5,882 bases of DNA from an uncultured Clostridia bacterium (GCA_937934385.1 CALGZV010000308.1:1-5882), one strand, 5' to 3'; positions 1-5,023 are shown, numbered from the stretch's first letter. The notes: a model not told the origin generated them from the letters alone. A program made the numbers and translations.

Positions 1-167
1 TCATGGAGTACATTCCGGGTATGCGCGGCACGCTTGCAAATGCTTTCGGAATTGACATATCGCGCGTGAGTATAAAGGCAACGACAGAAGAAGGACTCGG
101 CTTTACCGGAAACGGCGAGGCGATAGCTGCGCATGCGGTATCGCTTATCGTTCCGGTCAAGGAATAA
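1..167 (+). CDS. ispF: IspF, 2-C-methyl-D-erythritol 2,4-cyclodiphosphate synthase (C-terminal part)
   Basis: The 5' end lies outside the window. The reading frame has codons starting at base 3 and stops at TAA 165-167, leaving 54 residues. IspF converts CDP-methylerythritol 2-phosphate into methylerythritol cyclodiphosphate and CMP in the cytoplasmic MEP route to isoprenoids, as a homotrimer of about 160 residues. Identification rests on the family's C-terminal signature: fragment residues 25-36 read K-A-T-T-E-E-G-L-G-F-T-G, holding the conserved Thr and Glu near the CDP site, then G-E-A-I-A-A-H-A-V, the final beta strand. The short tail after the last strand is normal for the family. Odd point: the residue after GFTG is Asn (fragment 37), where E. 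coli IspF has Arg142 on the trimer axis. No gene follows closely, so ispF ends its transcription unit here. Family assignment is very secure. Confidence 0.95.
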   Translation, partial: MEYIPGMRGTLANAFGIDISRVSIKATTEEGLGFTGNGEAIAAHAVSLIVPVKE

Positions 168-215
168 GGCAGATAAGCTTTTATTGTACTGAAAAATAAT
201 ATTCTGCTGATAGAA

Positions 216-280
216 TTTTGCACTGTCTGAACGGCAGACAGCAAAACGCCGTACACACCGGACCAGCGGTGTGTACGGCG
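216..280. other. Two abutting stem-loops after ispF
   Basis: Stem-loop A: TTTTG (216-220), bulge CA, CTGTCTG (223-229), loop AACGG, then CAGACAG (235-241) and CAAAA (242-246). Stem-loop B starts at the next base: CGCCGTACACACCG (247-260), loop GACCAG, CGGTGTGTACGGCG (267-280), a perfect 14-bp stem. No base separates them, so they could stack end to end. On the plus strand B has no T-run behind it. On the minus strand it is followed by TTTT, but no minus-strand gene reads into it. Possible roles are a 3'-end stabilizer or intrinsic stop of the ispF transcript, a small structured RNA, or a dispersed repeat. The structure is read directly from the sequence; its function is unknown. Confidence 0.6.
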
Positions 281-497
281 CGTATAGTGAGCATTGCCGG
301 CGGAGCTGCGGCTACGCACTTCCTTCACTTTTGCGGCGGTTTCCGATATGCTGTAAGCAGCGGATAATGTTTATATCAGATGTTGACAGTCTTCAGTTTA
401 TATAAACGATGCTGTGCTGCGCCATAGTTCCTTTTTCTCCTGCCGTACAATGGGATTTTCAGCGTTGCCTTTATCATCATATGGCAGTAACCGACTT

Positions 498-525
498 TTG
501 TGACAACCGCTGCGGCAGCTGTAAT
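498..525 (+). promoter_or_regulatory. Weak candidate sigma-A promoter for rpe
   Basis: TTGTGA (498-503) and TGTAAT (520-525) are separated by 16 bases. Matches to TTGACA and TATAAT are 4/6 and 5/6. It is the best pair found upstream of rpe and would give a leader of about 70 bases. It is a consensus match only; other starts in this AT-rich stretch are possible. Confidence 0.25.
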
Positions 526-589
526 TTACGTGTTTTATACGAAACCGTCAGTTACCGTATGAATATATTTTTAAAATCATAAATTTTTC

Positions 590-598
590 GGAAGGAAA
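590..598 (+). promoter_or_regulatory. Ribosome binding site of rpe
   Basis: GGAAGGAAA ends five bases before ATG 604. It is purine-rich with AAGGA at its core and supports this start codon. Confidence 0.7.
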
Positions 599-603
599 TA
601 AAA

Positions 604-1275
604 ATGAAGAATTCAAAAATAATAATTTCACCGTCGATGCTTTCGTGTGATTTTTCTCATCTCGGAGCTGATATAAAGGCAGCTGAAAAAGCAGGCGCGG
701 AGTATCTGCATCTTGACGTTATGGACGGAATTTTTGTTCCGAATATAAGCTTCGGACCGTGTGTTATTTCGTCTATAAGACCTGTATCGGGACTGGTATT
801 TGATGTTCATCTCATGATAACCGATCCTCTGCGCTACATAGACAGCTTCGCAAAGGCGGGCGCGGATATTATAACTATACACTACGAGAGCTGTGACAAT
901 CAGCTTGAGACGCTTCGCTATATCCGCTCGCTCGGTATAAAGCCTTCAATATCAATAAAGCCGGGAACTGATACGTCTGTTCTTGAGCCTTTGCTTCAGG
1001 AGACAGATATGGTTCTGGTAATGAGTGTCGAACCCGGTTTCGGAGGACAGAAGTTTATGCCGGAAACGCTTGAACATGTCCGTGATCTTGTAAGATACAG
1101 GAAAGAGAACGGATATAATTACGATATTGAAATCGACGGCGGAATTAACTGCGGTAATGTTGCCCAAGCGGTGGAAGCCGGAGTGAATGTCATTGTTGCC
1201 GGATCGGCGATATTCGGAACAGACGATATATCGGAGGCAATAAAGGCATTCAGGGAGAATTCAAAGGAAACGTGA
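604..1275 (+). CDS. rpe: Ribulose-phosphate 3-epimerase
   Basis: Interconverts D-ribulose 5-phosphate and D-xylulose 5-phosphate in the non-oxidative pentose phosphate pathway; cytoplasmic TIM barrel using a divalent metal. The 223-residue length is typical. Visible motifs in order: S-P-S-M-L-S-x-D at 9-16; L-H-L-D-V-M-D-G with F-V-P-N at 35-47, giving metal ligands His36 and Asp38; H-L-M at 69-71 (ligand His69); S-V-E-P-G-F-G-G-Q at 141-149, the phosphate-side loop; I-D-G-G-I at 177-181 with the second catalytic Asp178; and G-S at 200-201. No key residue is missing. Start is ATG at 604 behind GGAAGGAAA (590-598), well spaced. It stands alone, whereas in many Firmicutes rpe follows rsgA and prkC, so here it is probably a single-gene transcript ending at the hairpin at 1361-1398. 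Confidence 0.97.
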   Translation: MKNSKIIISPSMLSCDFSHLGADIKAAEKAGAEYLHLDVMDGIFVPNISFGPCVISSIRPVSGLVFDVHLMITDPLRYIDSFAKAGADIITIHYESCDNQLETLRYIRSLGIKPSISIKPGTDTSVLEPLLQETDMVLVMSVEPGFGGQKFMPETLEHVRDLVRYRKENGYNYDIEIDGGINCGNVAQAVEAGVNVIVAGSAIFGTDDISEAIKAFRENSKET

Positions 1276-1360
1276 CTTGTTCTTGGTTATAGTGAAAAAT
1301 AAAAATGGCTGTGACCGGCTTTTTAAGTAAGAATCTGATTTGGGGTATTTTCTAAATTTA

Positions 1361-1398
1361 AAAGCCGTAGGAAAATACCTGCGGCTTTTTGATTTTTT
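1361..1398. terminator. Bidirectional intrinsic terminator between rpe and the PDZ gene
   Basis: AAAGCCGTAGG (1361-1371), loop AAAATA, CCTGCGGCTTT (1378-1388): an 11-bp stem with one G.U pair. On the plus strand it runs into TTTTTGATTTTTT (to 1398), a strong U-tract for rpe. On the minus strand the stem ends in TTT and an AT-rich stretch, enough to serve the convergent gene that stops at 1410. An overlapping inverted repeat (1344-1352 with 1371-1379) could compete with this fold. Confidence 0.85.
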
Positions 1399-1409
1399 AT
1401 ACTTTTGTT

Positions 1410-2177
1410 TTACGGACTGTCGGTACACTCACACTGAGCGCTGAAAGTTTCTCCGTTGCGGTAAATATCAAAACGAACAACTCTGCCTTGACCGATAGCA
1501 TCCTGAAGGAGAGAGAACATATCATCTACGGTAAATATGCGTATTCCGTTTATATGAGTGATTATATCGTCCTTATAAATTCCATCGGTTTCAATTATTA
1601 TGCCGTCCTCGCTGTTCTGTTCAACTGTAACTCCGCGCGGTACACCGTATATTCTTGATGACATATCGCTTACCTGGCTCAGTAACATTCCGGTGGATGC
1701 TATAAGTCTTATCTGTGATTCGGTGTAGTAATGTGTGTCAGAGCCGCTGCCGGGAACTGAGTTTTCAGAACTACCGTCTTCAGAAGAGGATATTACCGAC
1801 GGTGCTGAGGCGGATTCGAAATTTTTTTCGGTACTGTTGCTGTTTGAAATTCCCGGAATTCCGAGTATTGTATTTTCAAAATGGTTTTTAAAAGAAGTAT
1901 CTTTTATTACGGAAACAGCGATAAATGATATTACAAATAATGCTGAAAGCAAAAGTGCAATCGCTGCGGCACGTTTCAGGATTGCTGTATGTTCAGTTCC
2001 GCTTGCACTGTTCTTTTTGTCAATTTCGCTTCTGAAAACTGAATAATATGTGCTTCCGGAAAGTGTCCCGAATACAGCTTCATGTTCTTCCTTTGCAGGT
2101 ATATTTTGACGCTGAGTGCTGCCTGCCGTTTCGCTGCGATGCAGAAATATTCTGTTTTCCGTTATAGGACGTTTCAA
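1410..2177 (-). CDS. Membrane-anchored PDZ-domain protein lacking a protease domain
   Basis: 255 residues in four parts. Residues 1-68 are hydrophilic and predicted cytoplasmic, with basic residues (K54, K55, K68, R69) before the membrane. Residues 70-91 form one hydrophobic helix acting as an uncleaved anchor. Residues 110-147 are a Ser-rich, low-complexity stalk. Residues 163-250 resemble a PDZ domain of the HtrA/S41/SpoIVB kind: hydrophobic R-G-V-T-V strand, G-I-I-I-E-T-D-G-I-Y-K-D-D-I-I-T-H-I-N-G core, T-V-D-D-M helix and V-V-R-F-D-I-Y-R-N-G-E last strands. The order matches HtrA-type proteins, but no trypsin-like His-Asp-Ser domain sits between anchor and PDZ. It probably binds peptide ends or envelope partners outside the membrane. 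Start is TTG at 2177 with GAGGT at 2190-2186 (minus strand); no ATG lies in frame before residue 164. It lies 260 bases downstream of the histidine kinase, beyond a terminator, so it is a separate unit on the same strand. Specific function is not known. Confidence 0.85.
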   Translation of the reverse strand: MKRPITENRIFLHRSETAGSTQRQNIPAKEEHEAVFGTLSGSTYYSVFRSEIDKKNSASGTEHTAILKRAAAIALLLSALFVISFIAVSVIKDTSFKNHFENTILGIPGISNSNSTEKNFESASAPSVISSSEDGSSENSVPGSGSDTHYYTESQIRLIASTGMLLSQVSDMSSRIYGVPRGVTVEQNSEDGIIIETDGIYKDDIITHINGIRIFTVDDMFSLLQDAIGQGRVVRFDIYRNGETFSAQCECTDSP

Positions 2178-2185
2178 GAAAAATT

Positions 2186-2190
2186 ACCTC
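2186..2190 (-). promoter_or_regulatory. Ribosome binding site that fixes the TTG start of the PDZ gene
   Basis: On the minus strand GAGGT (2190-2186) lies eight bases before TTG 2177-2175. It has the same form and spacing as the site of the response regulator gene, which supports the non-ATG start. Confidence 0.7.
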
Positions 2191-2220
2191 ACAGAAAGTT
2201 GTAGTGCTTTTACCTGTACA

Positions 2221-2243
2221 ATATAACCATAATATAACTATTA
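2221..2243 (-). promoter_or_regulatory. Candidate OmpR-family operator: direct repeat with 11-base period
   Basis: On the minus strand TAGTTATATTA is followed at once by TGGTTATATTG, identical at 9 of 11 positions. OmpR/PhoB-family regulators bind tandem half-sites one helical turn apart, and such a regulator is encoded nearby. The repeat lies 30-50 bases upstream of the PDZ ribosome binding site and is flanked by the inverted pair CCTGTA/TACAGG. Each copy also contains TATATT, so it may overlap a -10 box. The region is AT-rich, so chance similarity is a real possibility. Confidence 0.3.
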
Positions 2244-2379
2244 CAGGATACAAAAAGTATAGCATTTATATTTGAATTTCGCTTTAATTAAATATGTCGT
2301 TTTTTATTTGGTTTTGTAAAAAAGCTTTGTATCTTCGGTTAAGTAATTTGCAATAATTATGAACTTTTTAAGTATAGAT

Positions 2380-2415
2380 AAAACCGTCGTTTTGTTTAAT
2401 CAAAACGACGGTTTT
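2380..2415 (-). terminator. Intrinsic terminator of the histidine kinase transcript
   Basis: AAAACCGTCGTTTTG (2380-2394), loop TTTAAT, CAAAACGACGGTTTT (2401-2415): a perfect 15-bp stem. On the minus strand it begins about 20 bases after the kinase stop codon (2440-2438), and the descending arm ends in TTTT followed by ATCT. It should separate the kinase transcript from the PDZ gene. Confidence 0.85.
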
Positions 2416-2437
2416 CAGTATTTTTAAAATGTCGGTT

Positions 2438-3925
2438 TTAATCATCTTTGGGTTTGTGAGTAAACGGAAGAGTGAAGGTGAATTCGCAGAATTTTCCGTA
2501 TACACTTCTTACCCAGATCTCTTCATGATGTGCATTTATTATTGTTTTGGCTATATACAGTCCGAGGCCTGTTCCTGTTTTATCAAGGCCGCGGCTTTTA
2601 TCGCTTTTATAGAAACGGTCGAATACATACGATATTTCGTCTTCCGAAATGCCCTGGCCTTCATTGTATACCGAGACGTATACTTTTCCTGCCTTGGTTA
2701 TAATGGAAATTCGGTATATGCCGCCCTCGAAGGAGAACTTTACTGCATTGTCGCATATGTTGTAAAGTATCTGATATATCGCATCGCGGTCAGCCATTAC
2801 ATACATATTTTCGTTGTCGCAGTCGAACGAAACGTCAAGCTTCTTTTCATTGATTCTCTGTTCAAACGATATGAGAATGACGCGTGCCATTTCGCAGATA
2901 TCGAACGGCTCCATATTAAATTTCCGTTCTCCTGCCTGTATGCGTGTTATATCGAGCAGTGTTGTAACAAGACGCGACAGTCTGCGTATCTCTGAGGCTA
3001 TAATTCCGAGATAGTATTCATGCTTTTCCGGTGGTATGGCTCCGTCAAGGATTCCGTCAATAAATCCCGCGATCGTTGTCATAGGTGTTCTCAGATCATG
3101 AGATACGTTTGCAATAAAGGACCGGCGCATTTCCTCTGTCTTGGAAAGCGATCCTGCCATATTGTTAAATGCCTGAGCCAGATCTGCAACTTCGTTGTGG
3201 CCGATAACGGGGACGCGAACGTCAAACTGTCCCGACGCAAACGATTTGGCGGCGAGACTCATTTCTTTGAGAGGGCGTGTTATACGCTCACTGATGAAAT
3301 ACACGGCGATAAGTGCGGCGAGAAGTACCCATAAACATTCCATTATAAGTGTTTTTGTCATAGTCGTGACAAAAACATTTGTGGCTGCGGTTTCGGTGCA
3401 AACAAAAATTGCACCGACAGTATCACCGTTTTTGGATACGATCGTTGTCGCGCATGCATTGCAGCTGCTTTTTGTAATTCCTTTTAATGAAAGATCTTTA
3501 AACGACGAAATTTTTCCGTCTTCAATATCTGCCATTATATCATCGCCGACATTCCGTTCGCTTACAGTCTCGATTCCGTTACTGCTTACTACTATAGTTC
3601 CTTTTTTATCGGTTATAAAAATGAACGTTTCATCGGTGAACGTCGACATCATCGAGAGTATCTGTTTTATATTTCCGTTTTTATAGTATACGAAAAGATT
3701 GAAGTCATCCGTTCCGTAATTGTGATATTCCGACTCTATGTATTCCTTTACGTTTACGGCAGTCCGTGAAAGTGTTTCGCGGTTTATATCGCCTATATAA
3801 TTTGCCAGCATCGAACCGATTACTGCAACAAGGATCGAGAACGCGACCACGATTATCAGCAGGAACGCTGTAAGATATTTGGAAAACAGGCTTCGGTACA
3901 TGCTTGAGACGTTTTTTTTCTTCAA
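2438..3925 (-). CDS. Sensor histidine kinase, membrane-bound, HAMP type
   Basis: Autophosphorylates on His and passes the phosphate to the response regulator encoded just upstream. Counting from the TTG at 3925 (495 residues): membrane helix 17-41; extracytoplasmic sensor about 42-190, with F-I-F-I-T-D-K-K-G-T-I-V-V-S-S and G-A-I-F-V-C-T-E stretches suggesting a Cache/PAS-like fold; second helix 191-212; HAMP 212-265 (R-I-T-R-P-L start); HisKA with S-H-D-L-R-T-P, His276; N box N389-I-C-D-N393; G1 box N421-E-G-Q-G; F box F-D-R-F at 435-438; G2 box G451-T-G-L-G455. All catalytic parts are present. Oddities: Asn replaces the usual Asp in G1, and the sensor has a C155-N-A-C158 pair plus C175. Start: a GTG at 3934 is also in frame, giving 498 residues, but it overlaps the AGAGGTG ribosome site, so TTG is preferred. 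The ligand is unknown, and no named family (WalK, ResE, PhoR) could be assigned. Confidence 0.95.
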   Translation of the reverse strand: MKKKNVSSMYRSLFSKYLTAFLLIIVVAFSILVAVIGSMLANYIGDINRETLSRTAVNVKEYIESEYHNYGTDDFNLFVYYKNGNIKQILSMMSTFTDETFIFITDKKGTIVVSSNGIETVSERNVGDDIMADIEDGKISSFKDLSLKGITKSSCNACATTIVSKNGDTVGAIFVCTETAATNVFVTTMTKTLIMECLWVLLAALIAVYFISERITRPLKEMSLAAKSFASGQFDVRVPVIGHNEVADLAQAFNNMAGSLSKTEEMRRSFIANVSHDLRTPMTTIAGFIDGILDGAIPPEKHEYYLGIIASEIRRLSRLVTTLLDITRIQAGERKFNMEPFDICEMARVILISFEQRINEKKLDVSFDCDNENMYVMADRDAIYQILYNICDNAVKFSFEGGIYRISIITKAGKVYVSVYNEGQGISEDEISYVFDRFYKSDKSRGLDKTGTGLGLYIAKTIINAHHEEIWVRSVYGKFCEFTFTLPFTHKPKDD

Positions 3926-3931
3926 TGTCAG

Positions 3932-3938
3932 CACCTCT
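3932..3938 (-). promoter_or_regulatory. Ribosome binding site that decides the kinase start
   Basis: On the minus strand AGAGGTG (3938-3932) matches GGAGGTG at 6 of 7 bases and lies six bases before TTG 3925. The alternative GTG start is the last three bases of this site and has nothing suitable upstream of it. Confidence 0.6.
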
Positions 3939-3955
3939 GTTTGAACTTGCTTTGC

Positions 3956-3982
3956 AAAAAGGACGCCGCAGGCGTCCCTTTT
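3956..3982 (-). terminator. Terminator-like hairpin between response regulator and kinase genes
   Basis: On the minus strand AAAAGGGACGCC (3982-3971), loop TGC, GGCGTCCTTTTT (3967-3956): a 12-bp stem with one G.U pair, closed by a triloop and ending in five T. It lies 46 bases after the regulator stop and about 30 before the kinase start. It would let only part of the transcripts continue into the kinase gene, or it may protect the 3' end of a regulator-only mRNA. Confidence 0.75.
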
Positions 3983-4028
3983 GTATTTATCATATACGTT
4001 AAAGCTTTATATGCTGTTTTGCCCGGAC

Positions 4029-4721
4029 TCACTGCAAAAGCTCGAATTTATATCCTACTCCCCATACGGTTTTCAGTGTCCACTTGTCGGAAACTCCGTC
4101 AAGCTTCTCGCGCAGGCGTTTGATATGTACGTCAACCGTTCTGGAATCTCCGAGATAGTCGAATCCCCATACCTTGTCGAGAAGAGCGTCACGGGTGAAT
4201 ACTCTGTTATAATTAGACGCAAGAAAATGCAGAAGCTGCAATTCCTTCGGGGGAATGTCTACCGACTTCCCTTTGAGCTTAAGCTCGTATTTGTCGAGGC
4301 TTATCTCCATATTGTCCAGCTTTATTATTCCGTCGTCCTTCTGATTGTCATGTGCGGAATATCTGCGGAGTACCGCTTTGATCCTTGCGGAAAGCTCCTT
4401 CATTTCAAAGGGCTTTACGATAAAATCGTCTGCACCGAGTTCAAGTCCGAGTACCTTGTCAAAAACATCGCCTTTTGCGGTGATCATTATAATGGGCTTG
4501 GAGGATATCTCGCGGATCTCGCGGCAAACTTGCCATCCGTCCTTTTTAGGCATCATAATATCGAGCAGAACAAGATCAGGCTCGTACATCTTGAAAAAGC
4601 TTACTCCCTCGGATCCGTCGCAGGCTGTTTTTACTTCATATCCGTCATTCTCGAGATAAAGACGGAGCATGTCGCATATATTGACGTCATCATCTACAAC
4701 AAGTATTTTTGTTCCGATCAT
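4029..4721 (-). CDS. OmpR/PhoB-family response regulator
   Basis: DNA-binding transcription regulator controlled by phosphorylation, most likely from the kinase encoded next on the same strand. 230 residues, normal length. Receiver domain 3-120: acidic Asp10-Asp11-Asp12, phospho-acceptor Asp54 in V-L-L-D-I-M-M-P, Thr81 and Lys103-Pro104, all the expected switch residues. Short linker 121-130 (H-D-N-Q-K-D-D). Winged-helix domain 131-228: P-P-K-E-L-Q-L-L turn, recognition helix in S-R-T-V-D-V-H-I-K-R-L-R-E-K-L (193-207), closing V-W-G-V-G-Y wing. Start is ATG 4721 with GAGAGGT (4736-4730, minus) nine bases upstream of it. It leads the unit, regulator before kinase, with a hairpin between them. 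The sequence style is the common clostridial one near WalR, ResD and PhoP, which cannot be told apart by eye, so no gene symbol is given. Confidence 0.96.
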   Translation of the reverse strand: MIGTKILVVDDDVNICDMLRLYLENDGYEVKTACDGSEGVSFFKMYEPDLVLLDIMMPKKDGWQVCREIREISSKPIIMITAKGDVFDKVLGLELGADDFIVKPFEMKELSARIKAVLRRYSAHDNQKDDGIIKLDNMEISLDKYELKLKGKSVDIPPKELQLLHFLASNYNRVFTRDALLDKVWGFDYLGDSRTVDVHIKRLREKLDGVSDKWTLKTVWGVGYKFELLQ

Positions 4722-4729
4722 AGTAAATT

Positions 4730-4736
4730 ACCTCTC
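4730..4736 (-). promoter_or_regulatory. Ribosome binding site of the response regulator gene
   Basis: GAGAGGT on the minus strand (4736-4730), with its GG nine bases from ATG 4721. It supports this start. Confidence 0.7.
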
Positions 4737-4854
4737 TTATCTTTATAATCTGTACGGACGCGTTTTAACGTGCCGTTTTTTGTTTCTGATGGTTTGTACT
4801 GTATTCAGTAAATCAAACAATTTTGTTAATATAGTTATTTTCTTGACCAACTTC

Positions 4855-4883
4855 ATTATAACAGAAAAAAGTCCCTTTTTCAT
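4855..4883 (-). promoter_or_regulatory. Candidate promoter of the regulator-kinase unit
   Basis: On the minus strand ATGAAA (4883-4878, 4/6 to TTGACA), a 17-base spacer and a perfect TATAAT (4860-4855). Transcription would start near 4848, leaving a leader of about 125 bases before ATG 4721. The weak -35 fits a regulated promoter. Confidence 0.55.
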
Positions 4884-4884
4884 A

Positions 4885-4894
4885 ACATATATGT
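4885..4894. promoter_or_regulatory. Palindrome at the -35 edge of the regulator promoter
   Basis: ACATATATGT is a perfect 10-base palindrome lying two bases upstream of the -35 hexamer of the minus-strand promoter. The minus strand around it also reads TGTTTACATATATGTTAT, two TGTT copies 12 bases apart. It is a possible autoregulatory or repressor site, judged by position only. Confidence 0.25.
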
Positions 4895-4944
4895 AAACAA
4901 ATTATTAATAAATTCGGCAATTTGTTTTTTTATTGCCGCTCCTC

Positions 4945-4973
4945 TTGATAATTTCGGCCGTATGTATTATAAT
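4945..4973 (+). promoter_or_regulatory. Sigma-A promoter of ychF
   Basis: TTGATA (4945-4950), exactly 17 bases, then TATAAT (4968-4973): 5/6 and 6/6 matches at ideal spacing. This is the best promoter in the window. Start of transcription is expected near 4980, giving a leader of about 65 bases. Confidence 0.8.
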
Positions 4974-5004
4974 TTACAGATAGAATTAATTATTGAATTT
5001 AAGA

Positions 5005-5023
5005 TGTGCGGATCAACCGCACA
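5005..5023 (+). promoter_or_regulatory. Stem-loop in the ychF leader
   Basis: TGTGCGG (5005-5011), loop ATCAA, CCGCACA (5017-5023): a perfect 7-bp stem near the expected mRNA 5' end. It is followed by GAGAAAGG, whose spacing to the ATG (15 bases) is too long for a normal ribosome site. The nearer GGA (5035-5037) is weak. The hairpin could protect the message or influence ribosome loading. Confidence 0.45.

Larger units (their letters stand above)
168..603. other. Intergenic region between ispF and rpe, 436 bases
   Basis: No convincing gene lies here. Besides the paired stem-loops at 216-280 it holds a perfect 12-base palindrome, GTTTATATAAAC at 396-407, whose left part (GTTTATAT) also occurs at 369-376. 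A TTGACA at 383-388 has no -10 at usable spacing. A 57-codon open frame at 409-582 lacks a ribosome binding site and is not called as a gene. The last 100 bases are AT-rich leader of rpe. The spacer is long for a compact clostridial genome, so an unrecognised leader RNA or a decayed gene is possible. Confidence 0.6.
2178..2379. other. AT-rich spacer upstream of the PDZ gene
   Basis: About 200 bases of very AT-rich sequence between the PDZ start and the terminator of the two-component unit. It must contain the PDZ promoter. The minus strand offers TATACT (2261-2256) and two TATATT boxes inside the 11-base repeat, but none has a good -35 partner at 16-18 bases. That would fit a promoter needing an activator. 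No gene or structured RNA was seen. Confidence 0.5.

Noticed and set aside
383..406. Perfect TTGACA at 383-388 followed by TATAAA at 401-406.
   Set aside because: The spacing is only 12 bases, too short for a sigma-A promoter, and there is no -10 match at 16-18 bases.
409..582. 57-codon open frame upstream of rpe with six Cys, including C-D-N-R-C-G-S-C, which resembles a CxxxCxxC motif.
   Set aside because: There is no ribosome binding site before its ATG, its composition looks like random translation, it overlaps the likely rpe promoter, and 57 codons without a stop is not significant. A conserved homologue would be needed to call it.
1735..2046. Plus-strand open frame opposite the stalk and membrane segment of the PDZ protein.
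   Set aside because: It is a shadow frame. The minus-strand reading gives a coherent membrane helix, linker and PDZ domain with a good ribosome site.
2429..2995. Plus-strand open frame of 188 codons opposite the kinase C-terminus.
   Set aside because: It is a shadow of the kinase ATPase domain, rich in Cys, Tyr and Phe as expected from antisense translation, and it begins in the terminator region without a ribosome site.
3981..4748. Plus-strand open frame of 255 codons antisense to the response regulator, longer than the regulator itself.
   Set aside because: It mirrors the codon pattern of the real gene, matches no domain, has no ribosome site, and the regulator on the other strand is unmistakable.
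4754..4781. ACGGACG/CGTGCCGT stem followed by six T on the plus strand, a possible terminator in the regulator leader.
   Set aside because: The stem is seven pairs with a bulge and an 8-base loop, and no plus-strand transcript is expected to arrive there. On the strand that is transcribed it has no T-run.
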